This document shows, piece after piece, positions 26,536-35,156 of a stretch of DNA of 64,000 nucleotides. The position numbers and the translations under genes are program-made. This stretch comes from Clostridiaceae bacterium AM27-36LB (GTDB lineage Bacteria; Bacillota; Clostridia; Lachnospirales; Lachnospiraceae). Where the stretch lies: NCBI GenBank assembly GCA_003480725.1, contig QUJQ01000001.1:62001-126000 (forward strand). Direction: 5' to 3'. The number at the start of each line of letters is the position of its first letter. The first letter of the stretch is position 1. The notes beneath the pieces were generated by a model. It made no database searches, was not told where the DNA came from, and saw only the letters and a program-made list of their open reading frames with translations.

Positions 26536-27773
26536 TGGCAGAGATCAGACCATTTTGCTGCGTACATCCGGCGGCAGAAGTGGTATCCCAGGTGGCATCA
26601 CTTCCTTATGATGTGTATAACAGGGAAGAAGCACGGCAGGCAGTGGAGGGAAAACCACTGTCTTTCTTAAATATTGACCGGCCGGAGACCATGTTTGCTC
26701 CGGATCAGGATATGTATGCTCCTGAAGTCTATGAAGCAGCCAGACAGAGACTGGAAGAGCAAGAGCAGGCAGGGGTCTATGTAAAAGAAGAGCAGCCGGT
26801 CTACTATCTCTATGAATTGACCATGGATGGACGTTCGCAGACCGGACTGGTGGCATGTGCATCGATTGATGAGTATGAGAATCATGTGATCAAGAAGCAT
26901 GAGAATACCAGAGCGGAAAAAGAGGCTGACCGGATCCGACATGTAGATGTGTGCAGTGCACAGACCGGTCCGATCTTTCTGGCATATCGCGCAAAGGATG
27001 AGATCCGTGCGCTGGTACAGAACGTAAAGAGTGCTCAACCGGAATTTTCCTTTACTTCTGAGGATGGCATCCATCATGCAGGATGGAAGATCGAAGAGCC
27101 GGAACTGGTGAAAAAGATCCACACGGCATTCCAGCAGGTGGACAGCATCTATATTGCAGACGGACATCACCGGGCAGCATCTGCGGTAAAGGTAGGACTA
27201 AAGCGCAGAGTGGAACATCCTGATTATGATGGAACGGAAGAGTTTAATTATTTTCTGTCGGTTCTGTTCCCGGAAGAGGAATTGATGATCATGGATTACA
27301 ATCGGGTCGTGAAAGATCTGAACGGTCTGTCGGAGACAGAGTTCATCACTAAGGTTTCGGAAAAATTTGAGATCCAGAAGCTGGGAGAGATGACGAAGCC
27401 TGTGAAAAAGGGTCAGGTGACCATGTACCTTCATGGCAGCTGGTATGGGCTGACAGCAAAGTCCGCCTACATCCATCCAGATCCGGTGGAAGGGCTGGAT
27501 GTATCATTCCTTCAGCGAGAACTGCTGACTCCTGTTCTGGGGATCGGTGACCCGAGAACCGATAAGCGAATTGATTTTATCGGTGGGATCCGGGGGCTGG
27601 AAGAACTGAAGCGAAGAGCAGACAGCGACATGGAAGTAGCATTTGCCATGTATCCAACCTCCATTCAGGAACTGTTTGCAGTAGCAGACGCTGACCTTCT
27701 CATGCCGCCGAAATCCACCTGGTTCGAACCGAAGCTTCGGAGCGGACTGTTTATTCATCAGATCGAGCGATAA
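26535..27773 (+). CDS. DUF1015 family protein
   Basis: The 412-residue protein matches DUF1015: N-terminal IRPFCCVHPAAEVVSQVASLPYDVYN, SFLNIDRPE, HENTRAEKEADRIRHVD, PIFLAYR, and YIADGHHRAASAVKVG, a conserved motif of the family. These genes follow serCA in many Clostridia. The function is not established; the serCA coupling suggests a link to serine metabolism, possibly as a kinase-like enzyme, but this is inference. One-base overlap with serA and a terminator downstream close the operon. Confidence 0.9.
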   Translation: MAEIRPFCCVHPAAEVVSQVASLPYDVYNREEARQAVEGKPLSFLNIDRPETMFAPDQDMYAPEVYEAARQRLEEQEQAGVYVKEEQPVYYLYELTMDGRSQTGLVACASIDEYENHVIKKHENTRAEKEADRIRHVDVCSAQTGPIFLAYRAKDEIRALVQNVKSAQPEFSFTSEDGIHHAGWKIEEPELVKKIHTAFQQVDSIYIADGHHRAASAVKVGLKRRVEHPDYDGTEEFNYFLSVLFPEEELMIMDYNRVVKDLNGLSETEFITKVSEKFEIQKLGEMTKPVKKGQVTMYLHGSWYGLTAKSAYIHPDPVEGLDVSFLQRELLTPVLGIGDPRTDKRIDFIGGIRGLEELKRRADSDMEVAFAMYPTSIQELFAVADADLLMPPKSTWFEPKLRSGLFIHQIER

Positions 27774-27832
27774 TATAATGAGCGCAAGAGAGCTGGAGCA
27801 AGCATGACCTGTTCAGTGCGAGTTGCGAAAAG

Positions 27833-27879
27833 AAGCTGCCATATGATCGTCAAAAGAATGATCGTATGGCAGCTTTTTT
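27833..27879 (+). terminator. Terminator of the serC-serA-DUF1015 operon
   Basis: A 16-base stem AAGCTGCCATATGATC / GATCGTATGGCAGCTT followed by TTTTTT. Confidence 0.95.
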
Positions 27880-27896
27880 GAATCAAAGAATGGTCA

Positions 27897-28700
27897 TTAA
27901 CATGGCTTAAATGCAAATACATAATCCCGTGCCTGTCCGGCGGAGAGATACTGCACGTATTTTTTCTGAAGCATATCAGTACAAGACACCTGATCCATGG
28001 TTCCACCACACCAGGGCTCAATGCAGAGGAATGGGGCATCCTTTTTGATCGGGGTCCAGAAAGCAACGCTTTCATATCCAGGAAAATCAAACTGGATGCC
28101 TTTTTCTGTTCTGGAACTGATCAGTTTTACCGTACGGGATTTCAGATTCTCATAGAGAATGGCATCGTTGTCAAACATGGGATACTGAAGGTGCAGGTCC
28201 GGAACATTTTCATCCTCGAAGCGGAGCATATAGTCTGTGAACAGTTCACCTTCCTCCATAGGACAGAAGAATGCGGGATGTCCGCCAATCAGGAACGGCA
28301 TCTCTTTGTCGCTTTTATTTTCTACACCGTAAGTAACGACAAGCTTTGCCTGATCCAGACGGAAGGTAACGGTGAAACGGAAGTCATATGGATAGACAGA
28401 TGTGGTATAGTCATTGGTTCCGGTGGAGAGAATGACATAGTCATCACCTTTTTCGGCAACTTCAAATTCAGCGTCTTTTACAAAGCCGTGGCGCGGAATC
28501 TTGTAGTCAACACCATGGATCGTAACGGTTTCCGGAACAGCTCCGATATATGGAAACAGTACCGGAGAAGTCTTTGCCCAGTAGGCCGGATCTTTCTGCC
28601 ACATATATTCCTTGCCTGCAGCAGTCTTGTAGGAAAGAAGCTCTGCGCCAAGGGTTCGGCAGGTGACAGATGCAAATTCATTTTGAATCGTAATGTTCAT
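27897..28700 (-). CDS. Aldose 1-epimerase family protein (LacX-like)
   Basis: The 267-residue protein has the galactose-mutarotase fold. Segments are AELLSYKTAAGKEYMWQKDPAYWAKTSPVLFPYIG, the conserved HGFVKDAEFEV, RFTVTFRLDQAKLVVTYGVENKSDKEMPFLIGGHPAFFCP (catalytic His) and CIEPWCGGTMDQ (catalytic Glu). This is the LacX branch, shorter than GalM. It probably interconverts anomers of a hexose or hexose phosphate; substrate unknown. It is monocistronic. Confidence 0.88.
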   Translation of the reverse strand: MNITIQNEFASVTCRTLGAELLSYKTAAGKEYMWQKDPAYWAKTSPVLFPYIGAVPETVTIHGVDYKIPRHGFVKDAEFEVAEKGDDYVILSTGTNDYTTSVYPYDFRFTVTFRLDQAKLVVTYGVENKSDKEMPFLIGGHPAFFCPMEEGELFTDYMLRFEDENVPDLHLQYPMFDNDAILYENLKSRTVKLISSRTEKGIQFDFPGYESVAFWTPIKKDAPFLCIEPWCGGTMDQVSCTDMLQKKYVQYLSAGQARDYVFAFKPC

Positions 28701-28731
28701 GAGAATATCCCCCTGTGATTATATTAAGTTC

Positions 28732-28782
28732 AGTATAACATGGAGGATGAAAAGAGACAACTGAGAAGAAATGTGATATACT
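28732..28782. promoter_or_regulatory. Divergent promoters for the epimerase (minus) and the Cys-rich small gene (plus)
   Basis: Minus strand: TTGTCT (28760-28755), 17 bases, TATACT (28737-28732). Plus strand: -10 TATACT (28777-28782) with a weak -35 GAGACA at 28754-28759. The plus leader carries a hairpin of CTCGGAAATGC and GCATTTTCGAG at 28791-28815. Confidence 0.55.
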
Positions 28783-28853
28783 AATATAGCTCGGAAATGC
28801 AAAGCATTTTCGAGTTGCTACTGCATTATGATTTACAATCCAAGGAGATAACT

Positions 28854-29033
28854 ATGGAAGCAAGCTGCTGCGAGACCTGCAGAAATTATGTATATGATGA
28901 AGATTACGAATACTATGTATGTGATATGGATCTGGATGAAGATGAGATGTATCGCTTTTTAAGCGGTTCCACCGATTCATGCCCTTATTATCAATTGGAT
29001 AATGAATATTTGATCGTAAGAAAACAGATGTAG
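28854..29033 (+). CDS. Small acidic Cys-containing protein (DUF6472-like)
   Basis: The 59-residue protein MEASCCETCRNYVYDEDYE... has five cysteines (4, 5, 8, 22, 40) and many Asp/Glu/Tyr, consistent with a metal-binding mini-protein. It resembles DUF6472-type proteins of Lachnospiraceae from memory. ATG 28854 has a perfect AAGGAGATAACT in front; upstream in-frame codons are inside the leader hairpin. It lies 21 bases before the glycosyltransferase fusion gene and is likely co-transcribed. Confidence 0.65.
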   Translation: MEASCCETCRNYVYDEDYEYYVCDMDLDEDEMYRFLSGSTDSCPYYQLDNEYLIVRKQM

Positions 29034-29054
29034 ATAAGGAGAAGTGGGAAAACT

Positions 29055-30425
29055 ATGCCGTTAGTGACATTGATCATTCCTGTATATAATGCAGAACGGT
29101 ATCTGCGTCGTTGTCTGGACAGTGTGGCTGCGCAGACATTTACAGATATGGAAGTTTTGCTGATGAATGACGGAAGTACAGATGGAAGTCTGGCTATCTG
29201 CAAGGAATATGAGGAGAGGGATCTCAGATTCCATACCATAGATAAGGAAAATTCCGGCGTGTCCAATACCCGGAATATTGCCATGAAGCTGGCGAGAGGC
29301 ATGTATTTACAGTTTCTGGACAGTGACGACTGGATCACACCGGACGCAACAGAAAGTCTGGTACGTGCGGCAGTGGAGGATGACTGTGATCTGGTGATCG
29401 CGGATTTTTACCGGGTAAACGGCAAGCACTACGTGGAGAAAAAGCACATTAAAAAGAAAGATGTGATGAGCAGAGAAGAATTTGCCATGGAGATGGCAGA
29501 TGATCCTGCGGATTACTATTATGGTGTGATGTGGAACAAGCTGTATCGGCGTTCCATTATAGAGGAACATGAACTCAGGTGCGACGCATCCATGAACTGG
29601 TGTGAAGATTTTCTGTTTAATCTGCAATTTATCCGTCATGGACAGAGATTCCGGGCCTTACAGAAGCCAATCTATTATTACATGAAACGAAAAGGCAGCC
29701 TGGTGGCAACAGAATCTGTATCTGTGGATGCGGTGAAGCTCAAGTTTGAATTGCTGGAAAAATATAAGGATCTCTATCAGAGTATGGGACTTTATGAAGA
29801 ACATAAGCTGAAGATCAATTCTTATATTCTGGCTGTGGCAAAAGATGGAGCTGCAGGCCGTATGTATCCACGGAGCAAAAAGCTGTCACCAGACGATGTG
29901 ATCAAGGAAGCCGATGCACTGGGATATCAACATGTGGAGCATACCTTTGAACCTGTCTTTGATGAGCATTCGAAGGTGTTGATCCTGGGCTCATTTCCAT
30001 CTGTGAAGTCCCGGGAAGAGGGATTTTATTATGGACACCCGCAGAACCGGTTCTGGCGTCTGTTGGCGAGACTGACAGAGGAAGAGATTCCGGAAACAAT
30101 AGAAGAGAAGAAGACGTTGTTGCTGAAACATCAGATCGCTATCTGGGATGTGGTACACAGCTGTGATATTGTAGGATCCAGCGACAGCAGTATTAAAAAT
30201 GTAGTGCCCTGTGAACTGGAAAAGGTACTGTCGTCCAGTCCGATCCGGCAGATCTATGCAAACGGAGGAAAGGCTTGGCAGCTGTATCACAGATATTGTG
30301 AAAAAGAAACAGGCAGAGAAGCTGTGAAACTGCCTTCTACAAGTCCTGCCAATGCGATCTTTACGCTGGATCGTCTGACAGCGGTCTGGGGCGAAGAATT
30401 ATTTGGCAAACAAAACACGAAGTAA
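29055..30425 (+). CDS. Fusion: family 2 glycosyltransferase + DNA-deoxyinosine glycosylase (UDG family 6)
   Basis: One uninterrupted 456-residue frame encodes two unrelated enzymes. Residues 1 to about 280 are a GT-A glycosyltransferase: VTLIIPVYNAERYLRRCLDS, MNDGSTDGS, and the metal motif FLDSDDW. Residues about 295-456 match hypoxanthine-DNA glycosylases: VLILGSFPSVKSREEGFYYGHPQNRFW (probable catalytic Asn331), AIWDVVHSCDIVGSSDSSIKN and LPSTSPANA. A GTG at 29934 (Val294) could restart translation, but its Shine-Dalgarno is poor. The junction has no stop or frameshift, so the polypeptide is likely a natural fusion or a one-base merging of adjacent genes. The cellular logic is unclear. Confidence 0.8.
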   Translation: MPLVTLIIPVYNAERYLRRCLDSVAAQTFTDMEVLLMNDGSTDGSLAICKEYEERDLRFHTIDKENSGVSNTRNIAMKLARGMYLQFLDSDDWITPDATESLVRAAVEDDCDLVIADFYRVNGKHYVEKKHIKKKDVMSREEFAMEMADDPADYYYGVMWNKLYRRSIIEEHELRCDASMNWCEDFLFNLQFIRHGQRFRALQKPIYYYMKRKGSLVATESVSVDAVKLKFELLEKYKDLYQSMGLYEEHKLKINSYILAVAKDGAAGRMYPRSKKLSPDDVIKEADALGYQHVEHTFEPVFDEHSKVLILGSFPSVKSREEGFYYGHPQNRFWRLLARLTEEEIPETIEEKKTLLLKHQIAIWDVVHSCDIVGSSDSSIKNVVPCELEKVLSSSPIRQIYANGGKAWQLYHRYCEKETGREAVKLPSTSPANAIFTLDRLTAVWGEELFGKQNTK

Positions 30426-30465
30426 AATAGTCAGCAGCGCTGGCATATTATAGGAGGAAAAGCAG

Positions 30466-31485
30466 ATGACTTATGATGAAGTGTTGAAATCCGCAAGAGG
30501 AAATATGGGGCCTTACTGTAAAGTCTGTCCGGTCTGTAATGGAGCAGCATGTAAAAATCAGATGCCGGGACCAGGGGCCAAAGGTGTAGGAGATAATGCA
30601 GTTCGTAATTATCAGAAATGGCAGGAGATCCGTGTGAACATGGATACCATTCATGAGAATAAGCCGATCGATACTTCTGTTGAGCTCTTTGGACGGACAT
30701 TCAAGTATCCGTTTTTTGCAGGTCCGGTAGGAGCAATGACACTGCATTACGGAGAGAAATATGACGATCTGGCTTACAACAATCTTCTGGTGGATGCCTG
30801 TGCAAAAGGCGGGATTGCTGCATTTACCGGTGATGGAACCAATGCGAAAGTAATGGAAGGAGCTACCGCAGCGATCAAAGCAGCTGGTGGTTTGGGCATC
30901 CCAACAGTTAAGCCATGGAATCTGGAGACGATCCGGGAGAAAATGGAGCTGGTAAAAGCATCCGGTTCTTTTGCAGTTGCTATGGATATTGATGGAGCAG
31001 GACTTCCGTTTTTGAAGAATCTGACACCTCCGGCGGGCAGCAAGACGGAAGATGAGCTTCGGGAAGTGGCAGAGATGGCAGGTGTGCCGTTCATCATCAA
31101 GGGTATCATGACCCGCAGAGGAGCACTGAAGGCAAAAGATGCAGGGGCAGCGGCAATCGTCGTATCCAATCATGGAGGACGTGTACTGGATCAGTGCCCG
31201 GCAACAGCAGAGGTGCTGGAAGATATCGTGGAAGCAGTCGGCGGACGGATGAAGATCCTGGTAGACGGCGGACTCAGAAGTGGTGTGGACGTATTTAAAG
31301 CACTGGCCATGGGAGCTGATGGTGTACTGCTTGGCCGTCCGTTCGTGACAGCTGTCTATGGAGGTGCGGCAGAAGGCGTACAGTGTTATATTGACAAGAT
31401 CGGTGGAGAACTGGAAGATACTATGAGAATGTGTGGAGCCAATACGATCAGTGACATTTCCAGAGATATGATCTTCCGGGCGTAA
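30466..31485 (+). CDS. FMN-dependent alpha-hydroxy-acid oxidising protein with N-terminal CxxC cluster
   Basis: The 339-residue protein is a TIM-barrel flavoenzyme of the lactate dehydrogenase/oxidase and glycolate oxidase group: FFAGPVGAMTLH, the catalytic His/Arg in VVSNHGGRVLDQ, and the FMN phosphate site VDGGLRSGVDVFKALAMGADGVLLGRPF. The N-terminus has four cysteines (18, 21, 24, 29; CKVCPVCNGAAC), not found in classical oxidases and possibly a metal or Fe-S site. In an anaerobe it likely works as a dehydrogenase, perhaps on lactate; acceptor unknown. Confidence 0.8.
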   Translation: MTYDEVLKSARGNMGPYCKVCPVCNGAACKNQMPGPGAKGVGDNAVRNYQKWQEIRVNMDTIHENKPIDTSVELFGRTFKYPFFAGPVGAMTLHYGEKYDDLAYNNLLVDACAKGGIAAFTGDGTNAKVMEGATAAIKAAGGLGIPTVKPWNLETIREKMELVKASGSFAVAMDIDGAGLPFLKNLTPPAGSKTEDELREVAEMAGVPFIIKGIMTRRGALKAKDAGAAAIVVSNHGGRVLDQCPATAEVLEDIVEAVGGRMKILVDGGLRSGVDVFKALAMGADGVLLGRPFVTAVYGGAAEGVQCYIDKIGGELEDTMRMCGANTISDISRDMIFRA

Positions 31486-31529
31486 CCATATGGCAAATGT
31501 TATGTTAAAATCAGTCTGGAGGTATGTGT

Positions 31530-32414
31530 TTGAAAAAACTGAAACTGCTTGAGAGATTTTCAGCTTTTAATTTTCTGATGTTGTTGGTGGCTGGCGTGAT
31601 CAATGCGATCGGCGTGACCTTATTTATTGCACCTGTCCAGTTATATGACAGTGGTATCTCCGGAACTTCGATCCTTCTGGGGCAGCTGACACCGGAATGG
31701 CTGTCGCTATCTTTTTTTCTGATCGTATTAAATATTCCGCTTCTGCTGTTTGGCTTAAAGAGGCAGGGAGTCGTGTTCTCGGTGTATGCTATTTTCACAG
31801 TCTGCATTTATTCCTTATCAGCATGGATGATCACGGATGTTCTGCCCATTGATGTGAGTATTGCTTCTCCACTGGCAGGAACGGATCTGTTTTTGTGTGC
31901 GTTGTTTGGCGGACTTATTTCTGGTATCGGTAGCGGCCTGGCAATCCGATATGGCGGAGCTATGGATGGAATTGAAGTGGTTGCAGTGGTGTTTGCCAAA
32001 AAACTGGGAATCTCGGTCGGAACATTTGTATTGATCTACAATGTATTGTTGTACATAATCTGTGGAATAGTCAGGGGAAGCTGGATCCTGCCGCTGTACT
32101 CGATTGTGACCTATGCGGCAGGCTCGAAAACCGTTGATTTCATTGTGGATGGATTGGACAGTGCCAAAGCAGCCATGATCATCACGACCAGACCCGATCA
32201 GATCTGTCAGGCAGTTTCAGAGGAATTTGGAACAGGATTGACGATTCTGGATGCTCATGGATATTATTCCAATACATCCAAAACGGTTCTCTATGTAGTT
32301 GTCAACCGATTTCAGATCGTTCGGCTGAAAACCATTGTCAAGGGAATGGATCCTTGTGCTTATATGGCCATCAGCCCTGTGGCAGATCTTCTTCATGGAA
32401 GCAAAGAAGAGTAA
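31530..32414 (+). CDS. YitT family membrane protein
   Basis: The 294-residue protein has five or six N-terminal transmembrane helices (DUF161 repeats, with GSGLAIRYGGAMDGIEVVAVV) and a C-terminal DUF2179 domain from about residue 210 (AAMIITTRPDQICQAV, LTILDAHGYYSNTSKTVLYVVVNRFQI). YitT proteins are of uncertain function, possibly transporters. GGAGG fits a TTG start at 31530 (7 bases) better than the ATG at 31524 (1 base). Confidence 0.85.
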   Translation: MKKLKLLERFSAFNFLMLLVAGVINAIGVTLFIAPVQLYDSGISGTSILLGQLTPEWLSLSFFLIVLNIPLLLFGLKRQGVVFSVYAIFTVCIYSLSAWMITDVLPIDVSIASPLAGTDLFLCALFGGLISGIGSGLAIRYGGAMDGIEVVAVVFAKKLGISVGTFVLIYNVLLYIICGIVRGSWILPLYSIVTYAAGSKTVDFIVDGLDSAKAAMIITTRPDQICQAVSEEFGTGLTILDAHGYYSNTSKTVLYVVVNRFQIVRLKTIVKGMDPCAYMAISPVADLLHGSKEE

Positions 32415-32443
32415 GATCTACAAAGAAAGGGTGACGTACAAAC

Positions 32444-32971
32444 ATGGTATCCATCTGTAAATACAGATCGCCGCTTGGTGATCTTCTGCTGGCTGCGGAT
32501 GAGGAAGGGCTTACCGGTCTGTGGTTTGTGGGACAGAAGTATTATGCACATGGACTTCCAGATGAGAGCATATGGCAGGAGACGAAGATTCTCACAGAGA
32601 CAAGGAGATGGCTGGATATATATTTCTCCGGAGAAGAGCCGAAATTCACACCACCTCTTCATCCGGTGGGAACAGCTTTCAGACAGGCTGTATGGAAGAT
32701 ATTACTGCAGATTCCATACGGACAGACGGTAACATATGGTGAAATCGCACAGCAGCTTGCCGCAGAACAGGGGATTTCCACGATGTCTGCACAGGCTGTC
32801 GGAGGGGCGGTTGGACACAATAAAATATCGATTATCATTCCCTGTCATCGAGTTATTGGTGCAGATGGAAGTCTGACTGGATACGCTGGAGGGATCGACA
32901 AGAAGATCGCACTGCTTAAGCTGGAAGGTACAGATAAATATGAATCCCTCTGTTCAACGAATATAGGATAA
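32444..32971 (+). CDS. ogt: Methylated-DNA--protein-cysteine methyltransferase
   Basis: The 175-residue suicide repair protein removes alkyl groups from O6-methylguanine. The active-site motif IIPCHRVIGADGSLTGYAGG is intact (acceptor Cys in PCHRV), preceded by the recognition helix VTYGEIAQQLA and AVGGAVGHNKISI. It is a single-domain Ogt without an Ada regulatory part. It lies between yitT and a terminator. Confidence 0.95.
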   Translation: MVSICKYRSPLGDLLLAADEEGLTGLWFVGQKYYAHGLPDESIWQETKILTETRRWLDIYFSGEEPKFTPPLHPVGTAFRQAVWKILLQIPYGQTVTYGEIAQQLAAEQGISTMSAQAVGGAVGHNKISIIIPCHRVIGADGSLTGYAGGIDKKIALLKLEGTDKYESLCSTNIG

Positions 32972-33019
32972 AAAAATGCTGTGCAACAGCCATGATCGGC
33001 CATTGCGCAGCATTATTTG
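32972..33019. terminator. Terminator between ogt and purH
   Basis: Hairpin AATGCTGtGCAA...TTGCgCAGCATT. On the minus strand the stem is followed by TTTTTTT, so it mainly ends the purO-purH transcript; on the plus strand the tail is weaker. Confidence 0.85.
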
Positions 33020-33027
33020 TTGAGAAT

Positions 33028-34206
33028 TTAGTGATGGAACAGGCGGATTCCGGTGAATGCCATAGCCATATGATATTTATCGCAGCATTCGATGACCAGA
33101 TCATCTCTGACGCTTCCACCAGGCTGTGCGATATATTTGACACCGCTCTTATGCGCACGTTCAATGTTATCAGCAAACGGGAAGAATGCATCAGAACCGA
33201 GCGTTACATCGGTCAGCTGATCCAGCCATGCCCGTTTTTCTTCGCGGGTGAATACGTCTGGTTTTACTTTGAAGATCTTTTCCCATGCACCGTCAGCCAG
33301 TACATCCATATACTCTTCACCGATATAGACATCAATGGCATTGTCGCGCTCAGCTCTGCCGATGGTATCAAGGAACTGCAGCCCAAGAACCTTTGGAGAC
33401 TGGCGAAGGAACCAGTTGTCTGCCTTTTGTCCTGCCAGACGGGTACAGTGTACGCGGGACTGCTGTCCGGCACCGATTCCGATGGCCTGTCCGTTTTTGA
33501 CATAGCAGACGGAATTGGACTGTGTATATTTCAGAACGATCAAAGCCACTTTCATATCGATCAAAGCCTGTTCTGGTACTTCCTTATTCTGAGTTACAAT
33601 ATTGGAAAGAAGTTCATCGTCAATATTCAGTTCATTACGGCCCTGTTCAAAGGTGACTCCATAGACCTGCTTTTTCTCGATCGGAGCCGGCACGTAATCC
33701 GGATCAATCTGAATGACATTATAATTTCCTTTTTTCTTCTGCTTCAGAAGTTCCAATGCCTCTTCGGTATATCCGGGTGCGATCACACCATCGGATACCT
33801 CTCTTTTAATCAGGCGTGCAGTATCCAGATCACACACATCAGATAAAGCAATAAAATCTCCAAAGGAAGACATACGGTCAGCACCTCTGGCTCTTGCATA
33901 AGCACATGCCAGCGGAGAAAGATCTCCCATGTCCTCTACCCAATAGATTTTTGCCAGAGTATCTGTCAGCGGAAGTCCGACAGCTGCACCGGCAGGAGAG
34001 ACATGCTTGAAGGAAGTAGCTGCTGGAAGTCCGGTGGCTTTTTTTAATTCTTTAACCAGCTGCCAGCCGTTGAAAGCATCCAGAAAGTTGATGTAGCCAG
34101 GTCTGCCAGACAGAACAGTGACAGGCAGATCACTTCCGTCTTCCATATAGATACGGGATGGTTTCTGATTGGGATTGCAGCCATATTTTAACTGAAGTTC
34201 ATTCAT
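33028..34206 (-). CDS. purH: AICAR formyltransferase, stand-alone (PurH C-domain type)
   Basis: The 392-residue enzyme transfers a formyl group to AICAR. It corresponds to the C-terminal half of bifunctional PurH without the IMP cyclohydrolase domain: LKYGCNPNQKPSRIY, INFLDAFNGWQLVKEL, TSFKHVSPAGAAVGLPL (catalytic Lys-His), SFGDFIALSD, QSNSVCYVKNGQAIGIGAGQQSRVHCTRLA and DAFFPFADN. The missing activity comes from PurO, encoded 16 bases upstream in the same transcript. Monofunctional AICARFT of this kind is typical of Lachnospiraceae. Confidence 0.93.
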   Translation of the reverse strand: MNELQLKYGCNPNQKPSRIYMEDGSDLPVTVLSGRPGYINFLDAFNGWQLVKELKKATGLPAATSFKHVSPAGAAVGLPLTDTLAKIYWVEDMGDLSPLACAYARARGADRMSSFGDFIALSDVCDLDTARLIKREVSDGVIAPGYTEEALELLKQKKKGNYNVIQIDPDYVPAPIEKKQVYGVTFEQGRNELNIDDELLSNIVTQNKEVPEQALIDMKVALIVLKYTQSNSVCYVKNGQAIGIGAGQQSRVHCTRLAGQKADNWFLRQSPKVLGLQFLDTIGRAERDNAIDVYIGEEYMDVLADGAWEKIFKVKPDVFTREEKRAWLDQLTDVTLGSDAFFPFADNIERAHKSGVKYIAQPGGSVRDDLVIECCDKYHMAMAFTGIRLFHH

Positions 34207-34222
34207 GCTAAGAGTCCTCCTG

Positions 34223-34936
34223 TTATTTATTTTTATTTACAATTTTTGTTTTATAAGTTCCATTTTCCAGATTGATGTAGCGGACAAAGAGAGAGACTTT
34301 ATTATCCTCATTCAGGTTGTTCCACAGAAGATCGGTAAATGCATCCATATCATCACAGACAGATACCAGCTTAGGTTCACCTTCAAAGCTTGGAAGCGGA
34401 TCTCCATCATGCATATAGGTATGGATAAAATGTCCCTGACCAGCTTTTGGGTTCTCGTAAGCGAAGGTGTAACGATGGCAGGAATCCGGGTCACCGTCAT
34501 TGCTCTTTAAGATAGACATGGCATAATTAAAATGGGTTCCTTCAACATGGAGGATACCGGAGATTCTTGGTGTGTAGTTCGGTCCATCCGGCTCGAATTT
34601 ACGGGAGCGCAGAGACTGCTCAAAGGTCATCTGCTGATCCATGCCTTCATAGATGGTGTCGGTCTGGTCGCCATTGGTAACGATGGTTTTGTTGCCAAGT
34701 ACGCGGACAGGTGCGTAGATGATAAGGCTTGGATCGGACAGCTTGGAAGGATCAAATGCCTGGGTGCGGATGCCTTCACCGTCTTCTACAAAGACACGGT
34801 TACGGCTGTTGACACTGCGGCCCATAATGAAATAAGCAGCGACTGCATGTGTTCCATCCGGAGTGAGTCCGAGAACGATTCCGCGGCCCGGATATGCATT
34901 GGATGAAAGTTCCTGTTCCAGAGATAAAAGTTTCAT
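34223..34936 (-). CDS. purO: IMP cyclohydrolase, PurO type
   Basis: The 237-residue enzyme closes the purine ring of FAICAR to IMP. It resembles archaeal PurO rather than the PurH N-domain: YPGRGIVLGLTPDGTHAVAAYFIMGRSVNSRNRVF, VTNGDQTDTIYEG, EPDGPNYTPRISG and YMHDGDPLPSFEGEP. ATG 34936 has aggaggt in front; 57 bases of upstream open frame lie in the riboswitch leader. Together with purH it forms the last two purine steps, controlled by the ZTP riboswitch. Confidence 0.9.
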   Translation of the reverse strand: MKLLSLEQELSSNAYPGRGIVLGLTPDGTHAVAAYFIMGRSVNSRNRVFVEDGEGIRTQAFDPSKLSDPSLIIYAPVRVLGNKTIVTNGDQTDTIYEGMDQQMTFEQSLRSRKFEPDGPNYTPRISGILHVEGTHFNYAMSILKSNDGDPDSCHRYTFAYENPKAGQGHFIHTYMHDGDPLPSFEGEPKLVSVCDDMDAFTDLLWNNLNEDNKVSLFVRYINLENGTYKTKIVNKNK

Positions 34937-34965
34937 AGGTACCTCCTGTAAATAAAAATGGTAAA

Positions 34966-35103
34966 TAAATATAAGAAGACCGCCTGAGTGCATGACGATC
35001 CTGCATGCGCCCAGGCGGTCGGCTGTTTAATGTAATGCTGCACTTCCTGTAGGTCGCCCTACCACAGACATAAGTCTGCTTTCCGCCAGTCGTGCAGTTC
35101 CTG
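34966..35103 (-). promoter_or_regulatory. ZTP (pfl) riboswitch with intrinsic terminator
   Basis: On the minus strand the leader reads GACTGGCGG near 35085, GGGCGACC near 35050 and the hallmark CCGCCTGGGC at 35018-35009. That last segment also forms the 5' arm of a terminator whose 3' arm ends at 34978 (GACCGCC...GGCGGTC), followed by tcttcttat. This is the arrangement of ZTP/pfl aptamers, which sense ZMP/ZTP, the AICAR-derived alarmone; binding keeps CCGCCTGGG from pairing in the terminator and turns purO-purH on. The match is to the remembered consensus. Confidence 0.92.
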
Positions 35104-35156
35104 AAATCTATATTAGCGGAAAACTTTCCGCTTGGCAAGTGGAAAAATTGCCAAAA

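Noticed and set aside
29880..29940. Frameshift or stop between the glycosyltransferase and the DNA glycosylase
   Set aside because: Reading the bases directly shows a continuous frame with no stop and no homopolymer that would suggest an obvious indel.
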